Shown here: positions 1 to 7,083 of the stretch, one piece after another
Layout: every line of letters begins with the position of its first letter
Numbering within the stretch: position 1 is the first letter of the stretch
Source: Bacteroidota bacterium
Lineage (GTDB): Bacteria > Bacteroidota > Ignavibacteria > SZUA-365 > JAADGX01
DNA: 17,971 bases
Direction: 5' to 3'
Assembly (NCBI GenBank): GCA_024276335.1
Contig: JAJRXL010000036.1
Span: 1 to 17,971, forward strand
Translations under genes and position numbers: made by a program
Notes under the pieces: model-generated
Told to the model about the DNA's origin: nothing
What the model saw: only the letters and a program-made list of their open reading frames with translations
The model's database searches: none

Positions 1-219
1 GGTGAGAACGTCACACGCATGAGCGCCATGGCGAAATGCTATGCGAGTGAAGTTGCGACGCGGGTTACAAGCGAAGCCATACAGATTCTCGGTGGATACG
101 GTTTTACAAAGGACTACCCGGTCGAAAAGTTCTACCGCGATGTAAAACTCAACACCATCGGTGAAGGCACGTCGGAAATCCAGCGCCTGGTGATTGCGCG
201 AAGCTTGCTGCGGGAATGA
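1..219 (+). CDS. Acyl-CoA dehydrogenase, C-terminal fragment
   Basis: This is the last 72 residues of an acyl-CoA dehydrogenase, a flavoenzyme that catalyses alpha,beta-dehydrogenation of acyl-CoA thioesters in the cytoplasm. The reading frame is open from base 1, so the 5' part lies outside the window. The family's C-terminal signature is clear: QILGGYGFTKDYPVEKFYRD is followed by the IGEGTSEIQR motif and a final ARSLL helix. These residues belong to the all-helical C-terminal domain that contacts FAD across the dimer interface. Substrate chain length cannot be judged from this piece; a short-chain (butyryl-CoA) type is common for such sequences, but that is a guess. Its stop codon overlaps the start of the next small gene (ATGA), which suggests translational coupling. 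Confidence 0.93.
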   Translation, partial: GENVTRMSAMAKCYASEVATRVTSEAIQILGGYGFTKDYPVEKFYRDVKLNTIGEGTSEIQRLVIARSLLRE

Positions 220-443
220 GGCAATTCCAGGTTACCGTTGTAAAATGCATTGACGGTTTCGAGGCATCGATCCCGAGCATCAGGGAATGCGCGGCGTGGG
301 CCGAGTCGGAAGAGGAAGCGCTTGCACGTATGACGGAGCGCTTGGCGTTTTTCCTGTCGTTGCCGCCGGGTTTCAGGCACGAATTCGATCGCAGCCGTAC
401 GGAAAAGGGGACCGTCTTTTACACCTTGGTCATTCGCTCCTGA
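216..443 (+). CDS. Small HicB-like domain protein
   Basis: A 75-residue protein whose ATG overlaps the TGA of the acyl-CoA dehydrogenase (ATGA at 216-219). Residues 3-46 follow the HicB antitoxin fold pattern: a strand (FQVTVVKCIDG), then FEASIPSIRECAAWAESEEEAL with the acidic turn that starts the helix, then a helix ending in AFFLSL. In HicAB systems this fold neutralises the HicA mRNA interferase. No HicA-like partner (a short basic double-stranded-RNA-binding-fold protein) is visible on either side, and the C-terminal DNA-binding domain of full HicB is absent. It may therefore be a stand-alone HicB-like protein of unknown role. The family assignment rests on pattern recognition only. The open frame, the coupling overlap and the tight spacing to the next gene support it being a real gene. 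Confidence 0.6.
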   Translation: MRQFQVTVVKCIDGFEASIPSIRECAAWAESEEEALARMTERLAFFLSLPPGFRHEFDRSRTEKGTVFYTLVIRS

Positions 444-458
444 GGAGAGGTGAGCCCT

Positions 459-3400
459 ATGAAACGAATGCTTGTATTGACGCTGGCCCTGTGGTTTATT
501 CTGCCTTTCTGCCAAGGCCATGCGCAGGACATCTCCGTGAAGTCGCTGCTCGAAGCACCGGGTGATATCCGGGCCAGTAGGGCTTTTCAGCGCGAACTGT
601 GGTTCTATTCCCAGCGGGCCTGGCCCGGCGACCGGATCCCGGCCGGAGACATTGAACGGCTTGCGGAGCTGCGCAACACCTCCTCGTTCCGGAAACCGCA
701 CTCGAATCGCTACAGTTACTCGCCGTGGAGGTCGATCGGACCGTCGCCGGGGAGATACGGTTCATGGGGCAACATCAGCTCACGCATTCCCGCCATCGCC
801 GTTGATCCGAATCATCCCGGCCGCCTCTACATCGGCGCGGCGAACGGCGGCGTCTGGCGCAGCGACGACGATGGCGCGCACTGGACTCCTCTCACCGACC
901 ACGAGGTCAGCACTGCCATGGGAGCTATCGTCATCGATCCCGGCAACAGTGACATCGTGTACGCGGCCACGGGTGAAGCGACGTACAGCGGGTCTTCGTA
1001 CGGCGGCATGGGAATATTGAAATCCACCAACGGCGGGCAGACGTGGACCTGGCTGCGGAACGGGCTCCCCCTGGGCGCGGTCATCTCGCGTATCCGCATT
1101 CGCCCGTCCAACCACGAGGAAATTATTACGGCCCACGGGAACAGCGGCATCTACCTTTCCACGGACGCCGGCAACTCGTGGAGGCGCGTGTACGGCCTCC
1201 GTACCGATGACCTCTTTTATCATCCACTCGACGACAACATCCTCATTGCCTCGGGACCGGCGGGAATAACCCGGTCCACGGACGCCGGCAGGACGTGGCG
1301 GAAGTTCGGCTCGGGCGTGCCGGCTGCAAAGCGCACCCACGTGGATGTCTGCCGTAACCGGCCAGAGGTGCTCTACGCTTCGACATACGGCGAACCAAAG
1401 GGTGCCAAGGTCAAGGTGTATAAATCGACCGACGGCGGCATGACCTGGGTCCAGAAGGGCGATTCGGTGAATTTCAAGGGGAACCAGGCCTGGTACGATT
1501 TCTATGTCCGCGCCCATCCGGTCAACCCCGATATTGCCTTCGTGGGAACAATCGAGATTTTTCGGACGACGGATGGTGGCGAGACCTGGAAAGAGCTTTC
1601 CAAGGGATACTCCGGGGGGCCGGTTCACGTGGACCAACATTTCCTTGAGTTTCATCCCGAAAACCCGGATGCCATTTACGTCGGCAACGACGGAGGGATT
1701 TATGCATCGAGCAACCTGGGCAATACCTGGCGCAACCTGAATCGTGGATTGACCCTCACCCAGTTCTATCGCATTGCCGCGGATCCGCAGGATCCCGACC
1801 ACGTGCTCGGCGGCACGCAGGATAATGGGACGCAGCAGACGTACGGCGATGTGGCCTGGCTCGGTGCCTTTGGCGGCGATGGAGGAGAGGTCGCGTTCAG
1901 TAAAACCGATTCCAAGTTGATCCTGGGGGAAACGCAGAATGGCGGCGTGATGCGGTCGACCGACGGAGGCTTCACCTGGAAAGCCGCCCGCTCCGGGTTT
2001 ACGAAAAGCGAAAAAGCGGCCTGGGTCGCGCCCATCGTAGCCGCGCCCGGCGGCGGGAGCAAATTCTACCATGGACGGGTCAGCCTGTACGTAACGAACA
2101 ATACGGGCACACTTTGGAAAAACGTGGCAGACAGCGTATTTGGAAAAAACGTCATCCACGAGGTGGCTGTCTCTTCCGACGAAAGATTCTGGTATGTCAC
2201 GAACAACCGGACGGTGAAGCTTTCGGTGGACGAAGGACAAACCTGGAGATTGATTTCACAGGGTCTGCCGAACCGAAGGATCACCAGTATCTATACGCAT
2301 CCCGATTCCGGAAAAGTCGTCTTCGTCACCCTGTCCGGTTTCGGAGGGGAGAAGGTCTGGAGAACGGCCTACAAGGGAACGGGATGGTTCAGCGTGAGTG
2401 GCAACCTCCCGGAAGTGCCGGTCAACGATATCGTCCTGGACCCCGATGATCCCGACCGTCACTGGTACGTGGCGACGGATATCGGCGTCTTCGTTACCGA
2501 GAATGCGGGGAGAACCTGGGCGGAATTGAGTACCGGTCTCCCCAACACGGTGGTGCTGCACCTCGACTATAACAGGACCGGCAAACTTCTGCGGGCCGGC
2601 ACGCATGGACGTGGTGTGTGGGAGATGGCGATTCTCGTTCGCCGTGTCCTGCCGCCCGCAAATCCCGTGGCTCGCGCCGAAACACGACGCGCGATCGTTT
2701 CGTGGGATCCGAGCCCCACGCCCGGCGTCGTGAATTACTCCGTGTACCGGGGGACGAAAACCGGCCTGGGCAGGCACGTTGCAAACGTGGGCGTGAGTAC
2801 CGCCTTCGTCAACAGCGGATTGGAAAACGACGTTACATATTATTACCGGATCAGGGCAGTGACGTGGGATGACAGCAGCGAGTTTACACCTGAAGTTTCG
2901 GCAACGCCCTTCATCTGGCAGGGATGCCTCGGCAATGTGGCGAGCCTGGATGGAAGGAACGCCCACATTATCGTGCCGAAAGTGGTCAACTTCCTGGATT
3001 CGATCACGGTGGAAGGATGGGTCTGGTGGAAGTCGTTTCTCAACGGGTCGCGTTTTTTTGATTTCGGGACGAGGGAACGTGCCTTTTTCGTCGCCAACGA
3101 GGGATCGTCGAACGCCCTGGTGTTTGCTGCCTACGACAGCCTTGGAGCAGGCCATCGCATTCGTGTTGCGCGCGTCTTGGACACTGAAAAACCCGTGCAT
3201 ATCGCGGCAACCGCCGGACCGGCGGGGATGCGGTTGTACGTCAACGGCAAATTGATCGACACGTATCCCTATACCGGCGCTACCGGAGCGGCGGGCGTCA
3301 AAACCCCGACGAATTACATCGGGCGGTCCAACTGGTCCGCCGACCGCCGGTTTCGCGGCGAGATCGACGAGTTCCGGGTTTGGGCCTACCAGCGCACCGA

Positions 3401-3875
3401 TGAACAAATTGCCACGGATTGGAACCGGACGCTCACGCCCGGGGAACGGCGTGATCCACGGCTGTTGGTTTACTATGACTTCGAGGAGAGCAACAACGGG
3501 AAAGTCCTGGACCAATCGACCACCGGCGCGGATGGAACGCTGAAAAACGGCGCCCGAATTATTGCCTGTTCCACGCCCGTCGGCCTACCGGCCGACCGGA
3601 TTCGTTCCATCCGGTTTTCGTTGGAGCAGAATTATCCCAACCCCTTCAACCCGTTCACGGAGCTCGTGTTCGCGGTGGAGAAGACACGGACACTCTCGCT
3701 GGATGTGTATGCGCTGGATGGGACGAGGGTGGCGACGCTGCTCTCGAATGCATCGCGTCGCCCCGGCCGTTACGTTGTCCGCTTCGATGGTTCCGCCTTG
3801 CCGACGGGAGTGTACATTGCCATTCTCAAATCCGGTGACGAGCGCATCGTGCGGAAAATGATTCTTGCCAGGTAA
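459..3875 (+). CDS. T9SS-exported Asp-box propeller, FnIII and LamG multidomain protein
   Basis: A 1138-residue exported protein. I chose the ATG at 459, not the in-frame GTG at 450, because GGAGAGG at 444-450 sits 8 bases upstream and the start gives a compact signal peptide (MKRMLVLTLALWFILPF, then a likely cut near GHAQ). Residues about 135-690 carry roughly eleven Asp-box/BNR motifs of the form S/T-x-D-x-G-x-T-W, such as STNGGQTW, STDAGRTW and TENAGRTW. This is the pattern of VPS10/sortilin-like and GH74-like beta-propellers. Residues about 730-817 look like a fibronectin type III domain (NYSVYRGT, YYYRIRAV). Residues about 822-1033 look like a LamG/concanavalin-type domain (ITVEGWVWW, YVNGKLID, GEIDEFRVW). 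From residue 1055, LEQNYPNPFNP and a GVYIAIL strand form a classic type A T9SS sorting domain. It probably acts at the cell surface or outside the cell. Enzymatic activity is not established, since Asp boxes are structural; adhesion or glycan binding is equally possible. Confidence 0.9.
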   Translation: MKRMLVLTLALWFILPFCQGHAQDISVKSLLEAPGDIRASRAFQRELWFYSQRAWPGDRIPAGDIERLAELRNTSSFRKPHSNRYSYSPWRSIGPSPGRYGSWGNISSRIPAIAVDPNHPGRLYIGAANGGVWRSDDDGAHWTPLTDHEVSTAMGAIVIDPGNSDIVYAATGEATYSGSSYGGMGILKSTNGGQTWTWLRNGLPLGAVISRIRIRPSNHEEIITAHGNSGIYLSTDAGNSWRRVYGLRTDDLFYHPLDDNILIASGPAGITRSTDAGRTWRKFGSGVPAAKRTHVDVCRNRPEVLYASTYGEPKGAKVKVYKSTDGGMTWVQKGDSVNFKGNQAWYDFYVRAHPVNPDIAFVGTIEIFRTTDGGETWKELSKGYSGGPVHVDQHFLEFHPENPDAIYVGNDGGIYASSNLGNTWRNLNRGLTLTQFYRIAADPQDPDHVLGGTQDNGTQQTYGDVAWLGAFGGDGGEVAFSKTDSKLILGETQNGGVMRSTDGGFTWKAARSGFTKSEKAAWVAPIVAAPGGGSKFYHGRVSLYVTNNTGTLWKNVADSVFGKNVIHEVAVSSDERFWYVTNNRTVKLSVDEGQTWRLISQGLPNRRITSIYTHPDSGKVVFVTLSGFGGEKVWRTAYKGTGWFSVSGNLPEVPVNDIVLDPDDPDRHWYVATDIGVFVTENAGRTWAELSTGLPNTVVLHLDYNRTGKLLRAGTHGRGVWEMAILVRRVLPPANPVARAETRRAIVSWDPSPTPGVVNYSVYRGTKTGLGRHVANVGVSTAFVNSGLENDVTYYYRIRAVTWDDSSEFTPEVSATPFIWQGCLGNVASLDGRNAHIIVPKVVNFLDSITVEGWVWWKSFLNGSRFFDFGTRERAFFVANEGSSNALVFAAYDSLGAGHRIRVARVLDTEKPVHIAATAGPAGMRLYVNGKLIDTYPYTGATGAAGVKTPTNYIGRSNWSADRRFRGEIDEFRVWAYQRTDEQIATDWNRTLTPGERRDPRLLVYYDFEESNNGKVLDQSTTGADGTLKNGARIIACSTPVGLPADRIRSIRFSLEQNYPNPFNPFTELVFAVEKTRTLSLDVYALDGTRVATLLSNASRRPGRYVVRFDGSALPTGVYIAILKSGDERIVRKMILAR

Positions 3876-3910
3876 ATCAACGCGGTACACCGGTTAAAGG
3901 ACTTAACAAA

Positions 3911-3941
3911 TTGAAATTATTCTCGTAGCTTACAGTAATAG
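3911..3941 (+). promoter_or_regulatory. Candidate promoter for the lemA cluster
   Basis: TTGAAA at 3911-3916 is followed by an AT-rich spacer and TAATAG at 3936-3941. The spacer is 19 bases, longer than the ideal 17, so this is weak. It lies in the 115-bp gap before lemA. A small inverted repeat, GTTAA/TTAAC at 3893-3907, precedes it and is too short to call a terminator. Confidence 0.25.
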
Positions 3942-3990
3942 ACGGAAATGATGGTTTGAAACGAATACACAACATAGCGAAGGAGGAAGG

Positions 3991-4584
3991 ATGAAAAAAT
4001 ATCTCCCCCTTATCATTGGTGGCATTGTGATACTGATTGTCGTCTCGTGGTACATCAGCGGACAGAATCGCCTCGTCACAATGGAGGAAAACGTCAACGC
4101 CCAGTGGAGCCAGGTGGAAAACCAGTACCAGCGACGGCTCGATCTCATTCCCAATCTCGTTGAAACGGTAAAGGGTTACGCGGCCCAGGAATCCAAAATT
4201 TTCACGGAGGTGGCCAGGTTGAGAAGCCAAGTGGGAAGCATCCAGGCAGGTAAGGAAATCCTCGACGACCCGGCTGCATTTGCCAAGTTCCAGAAAGCGC
4301 AAACGGAATTGGGCGGAGCGCTGTCCCGCTTGCTCGTGGTTGCGGAAAATTACCCGGAACTCAAATCGAATGAGAATTTTCTTGCCCTCCAGTCGCAGCT
4401 CGAGGGGACGGAAAACCGTATTGCGGTGGCGCGCAAGAGATTCAACGAAGCGGTCCAGGAATACAATACGGCCATACGGCGAATACCGACGTCGATTATC
4501 GCCGCCCTTGGCGGATTCAAGCAGAAGGCATATTTCAGCGCCCAGGAAGGGGCCGAAAAAGCCCCCGGCGTATCATTCGAATGA
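3991..4584 (+). CDS. lemA: LemA family protein
   Basis: A 197-residue LemA-family protein, close to the usual family length. The start is well supported: AGGAGG at 3981-3986 lies four bases before the ATG, the strongest ribosome binding site seen in the window. Residues 5-22 form an N-terminal membrane segment (LPLIIGGIVILIVVSW). The family hallmarks follow in order: RRLDLIPNLVETVKGYA (about 49-65), then ENYPELKSNENFLALQSQL, then EGTENRIAVARKRFNEAVQ, and near the end the KQKAYFSA...PGVSF motif. The fold is a long helical bundle anchored in the membrane. The molecular role of LemA proteins is poorly defined; they are often encoded beside TPM-domain proteins, as here. The next gene begins at 4581 and overlaps this stop by four bases (ATGA), so the two are probably translationally coupled. 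Confidence 0.96.
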   Translation: MKKYLPLIIGGIVILIVVSWYISGQNRLVTMEENVNAQWSQVENQYQRRLDLIPNLVETVKGYAAQESKIFTEVARLRSQVGSIQAGKEILDDPAAFAKFQKAQTELGGALSRLLVVAENYPELKSNENFLALQSQLEGTENRIAVARKRFNEAVQEYNTAIRRIPTSIIAALGGFKQKAYFSAQEGAEKAPGVSFE

Positions 4585-5330
4585 GACGCGTCTTTCTGCC
4601 ATATTGCCTCCTGTTTCTCCTTGTCCTCGCGAACGTCGCGCTGTCCATCCAAGTGCCGGAATTGCGGTCGTATGTAACCGATCAGGCCGGGGTACTTACC
4701 GCCGGGCAAGTGTCCGCGCTCGAAACCATGTTGCGGGATTATGATCGCAGAACCTCGACCCAAGTGGTCGTTCTCATCGTGCCCAGCCTGGAGGGGGAAT
4801 CGATCGAGGAATATGCCATCGCGGTTGCGGAGAAAAATCGCATCGGGCGCAAGGGGAAAGACAACGGGCTCTTGTTCCTGGTTGCCGTTAACGATCGGAA
4901 ACTTCGGTTCGAGGTGGGCTATGGCCTGGAGCCGGTGCTTACCGATGCAGTAACTTCTACGATCATTCGCAGGATCGTCACTCCCCGTTTCCGGGAAGGA
5001 GATTATTACAGCGGCATACAGGAAGGGCTGAAAATGGCGATGCAGGTTGCGAGCAACGAGTTCCCGGCCGAAGAATTGAAGAAAATGGAAGAGGAAGGTG
5101 GAAGTGTGAAGAGCGTCGGCAAGGTGATCGTCTGGCTCATCATCATCATTTTCGTCTTTATTCCACGGCGCCGACGTCGGGGAGGGGGCGGTTTGTGGTT
5201 CTTTGGCGGTCCGTTCATCGGCGGCGGCGGATTCGGCGGCGGCGGATTCGGTGGTGGCGGATTCGGCGGGGGTGGATTCAGCGGTGGCGGTGGCGGATTC
5301 GGCGGCGGCGGTGCAAGTGGGAGCTGGTAA
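4581..5330 (+). CDS. TPM-domain (YgcG-like) membrane protein with Gly-rich tail
   Basis: A 249-residue protein of the TPM domain family (YgcG/TLP18.3/Psb32 type). Residues 1-23 form a signal peptide (FLPYCLLFLLVLANVALS). The TPM domain spans about 30-160, with YVTDQAGVLT near its start, STQVVVLIVPSLEG, DNGLLFLVAV and the characteristic GYGLEPVLTD at 113-122. Residues about 181-194 are a transmembrane helix (KVIVWLIIIIFVFI), followed by a basic RRRRR stop-transfer stretch. The last 36 residues are almost entirely glycine with regularly spaced phenylalanine. This layout puts the TPM domain outside the cytoplasm and the Gly-rich tail inside. Some TPM proteins are reported acid phosphatases or photosystem II repair factors, but the function here is unknown. 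The gene overlaps lemA upstream (ATGA) and the next gene downstream (TAATG). Confidence 0.93.
   Translation: MRRVFLPYCLLFLLVLANVALSIQVPELRSYVTDQAGVLTAGQVSALETMLRDYDRRTSTQVVVLIVPSLEGESIEEYAIAVAEKNRIGRKGKDNGLLFLVAVNDRKLRFEVGYGLEPVLTDAVTSTIIRRIVTPRFREGDYYSGIQEGLKMAMQVASNEFPAEELKKMEEEGGSVKSVGKVIVWLIIIIFVFIPRRRRRGGGGLWFFGGPFIGGGGFGGGGFGGGGFGGGGFSGGGGGFGGGGASGSW
5220..5312 (+). repeat. Tandem 15-bp GGGGF-coding repeat in the TPM gene
   Basis: Four consecutive 15-base units, each encoding Gly-Gly-Gly-Gly-Phe, run from 5220 to 5279. A variant SGGGGGF unit and a final GGGG follow. Glycine codons vary (GGC, GGA, GGT, GGG) while TTC for Phe is constant, so the peptide repeat is kept although the DNA copies have diverged slightly. 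Confidence 0.85.
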
Positions 5331-6325
5331 TGGAACCGACCGACGTTCACGTGTTGAAACCGGAGCCTGCACGACACGTTCAGTTGCGGATTCGTGAGTT
5401 CATGCCGTGTGCTTTCATCATCCTGGCAATAATTCTTTTCGGACCCGGATGCGGCAAGAAGGATGCACATTGGCAAAAATCGAAGCCCGTCTATACCGAC
5501 TCTGCCGGTTTTCAGCCCGGGTACGACACGGACAGACAGGTTGTGAAAACCGTCGAGCGTGATCTCGACAGTGACGGGAGGATTGAGTTCGTCGTTCTCA
5601 GCATGGACAAGGGCGCGTTCGAGAATCGTATTTTTGACCAGCAATTCGACATGCTGGAAGTTTTCCGCTACGATTCGCTCCGCCACGCGTACCGCTCGAT
5701 CTTTACCGATCCTGTTGACATGGGAGTGCGGGTAACGTTCGAGGACGTCACCGGGGATGACAGCGAGGAAATCCTCGCCTGGCTCAGCAGCGGCGGCAAC
5801 GATCCCATCGCCGGGGACGGATTGAATGTTTACGGCTTCACTGCTCCCGACACGATCAGTGTGCTTTTTCTCAGTGAAACGGGCGCGCCTGAAATCGCCG
5901 ATATCAATAATGACGGCAAGATCGAGATACTGGTGCATGATGAGTACTGGGGCGTGATGCCGCACTCGGAAGTCATTCCTTTCGTGGCGGCCATCCATTC
6001 GTGGAACGGCGCCATCTTCGCACCCGAAAACAACGCGTTCCGGGATTTTTTCGGTCAGCACATTCGTGAGGCAAAGGACGAGTACCTGCGCCTCAAGCTC
6101 GAACCCTTCGGTTCGGAATCCTCCGAAGATTTCCGACTGTACCGTAGTTTCGCCACGTGGACGATTTGGCTGCTCACTTCCGGGCGTACGGCGGAAGCCA
6201 GGCACGTGTGGGAAACGGAGAAGCCCTTCCTCCGCGCAACATTGCCTGACGATCAATTCGACGACCTTGAAGAGCTCATTCATTCTGAACAAATTCCGGG
6301 AACGATCATGGAGTTCCCTGCCTGA
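5330..6325 (+). CDS. Putative lipoprotein with FG-GAP/EF-like Asp-rich repeats
   Basis: I do not recognise this 331-residue protein as a named family. The ATG at 5330 overlaps the TPM stop (TAATG). A later in-frame ATG at 5402 could also be used, but it would remove the basic residues (LRIRE) before the hydrophobic segment CAFIILAIILF. That segment ends in GPGC at Cys41, an imperfect lipobox, so lipid modification is possible but not certain. Three calcium-loop-like motifs resemble FG-GAP/VCBS propeller repeats: DLDSDGRIEFVV (78-89), DVTGDDSEEILA (139-150) and DINNDGKIEILV (191-202). The C-terminal third (about 245-320) is predicted helical. It is probably periplasmic or outer-membrane anchored. 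Its overlap with the TPM gene suggests a shared envelope function with LemA and TPM. Confidence 0.8.
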   Translation: MEPTDVHVLKPEPARHVQLRIREFMPCAFIILAIILFGPGCGKKDAHWQKSKPVYTDSAGFQPGYDTDRQVVKTVERDLDSDGRIEFVVLSMDKGAFENRIFDQQFDMLEVFRYDSLRHAYRSIFTDPVDMGVRVTFEDVTGDDSEEILAWLSSGGNDPIAGDGLNVYGFTAPDTISVLFLSETGAPEIADINNDGKIEILVHDEYWGVMPHSEVIPFVAAIHSWNGAIFAPENNAFRDFFGQHIREAKDEYLRLKLEPFGSESSEDFRLYRSFATWTIWLLTSGRTAEARHVWETEKPFLRATLPDDQFDDLEELIHSEQIPGTIMEFPA

Positions 6326-6328
6326 AAC

Positions 6329-6943
6329 ATGGATCAAAAACAACCTACCGACATGTTGCGCTCCCGCGTGTCACGCGTTTTGAACATACTCCTTGCCAGT
6401 TTCATTGCGTTTCCGCTCACTGTCACAACGGTGATTTGTGAAGCTGTCACGCTGGAACCTCCCGCGAAGGAAGCAGCGGCCACGCCGGACACGATGCGAA
6501 TAGCCAAGATCGATATCGCGGGCGCATCCCGCAGGGGAGACCCCGTGAACGTGCAACGGGCGATGGGAAAACAGGATGCTTTTTACACGCTGGAACTGAA
6601 AAACCGGAACCCGCGCCGACGCTCGATCGTCGCTAGTCTCTACTTGTTCGACCAGGCGACCGGCTATACCATCAAGAACGCCGCCGGTGATGATCTTTGC
6701 AATCCCTGTACGTACGTACTGGATAAGGAGCATCGTTCGTACAGGATTTCGCTCGACGACCTCGTCCGGGGAAAAGAGGGAAGGTTCGCGAAAGAGATGG
6801 ACGTGTTCGGTGCGTTGCTGGTCGAGGGAGACGTGGATTTCCTCGTGGCGAAAGTCATTATCCGCAATACTTCGGGAAGCCCCTTTCGTTTGTCCGTATT
6901 TTCGTTTTCCCGGCAGGAATTGGATCGGGCCGTGTTGGAGTGA
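6329..6943 (+). CDS. Exported protein of unknown function
   Basis: A 204-residue protein with no family I recognise. The ATG at 6329 lies three bases after the previous stop. A second in-frame ATG at 6353 would give a tighter signal peptide (MLRSRVSRVLNILLASFIAF); I kept the upstream start because of the operon spacing, without strong support. After the hydrophobic segment (about residues 16-38) come an Ala/Pro-rich linker and a domain rich in beta-strands, for example YTLELKNRNPRRRSIVASLY, VFGALLVEGDVDFLVAKVII and FRLSVFSFSR. A CNPC motif (DDLCNPCTY) lies near residues 121-129 and could form a disulfide outside the cytoplasm. It is probably periplasmic and belongs to the lemA-TPM cluster by position. 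Confidence 0.7.
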   Translation: MDQKQPTDMLRSRVSRVLNILLASFIAFPLTVTTVICEAVTLEPPAKEAAATPDTMRIAKIDIAGASRRGDPVNVQRAMGKQDAFYTLELKNRNPRRRSIVASLYLFDQATGYTIKNAAGDDLCNPCTYVLDKEHRSYRISLDDLVRGKEGRFAKEMDVFGALLVEGDVDFLVAKVIIRNTSGSPFRLSVFSFSRQELDRAVLE

Positions 6944-7083
6944 TTCTGACCGGGAAATGCGTGCCCTGGCGAGGAATACATCATGGATCGACCTCGGATG
7001 GAATTCCGGGAAGAGAACAAAGAGAGGTAAAACGATCTCACCGAACGTAGAACCATATTCGCAACTAAATCACAACGTGCCTC

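Noticed and set aside
780..2240. A 486-codon minus-strand frame opposite the Asp-box protein, with another at 2256-3515.
   Set aside because: Both are antisense shadows of the clearly coding 1138-aa gene and show no recognisable motifs or start signals.
5006..6343. A 445-codon minus-strand frame with a proline-rich stretch.
   Set aside because: The proline run is the antisense of the Gly-rich repeat, and the rest mirrors the FG-GAP-like gene.
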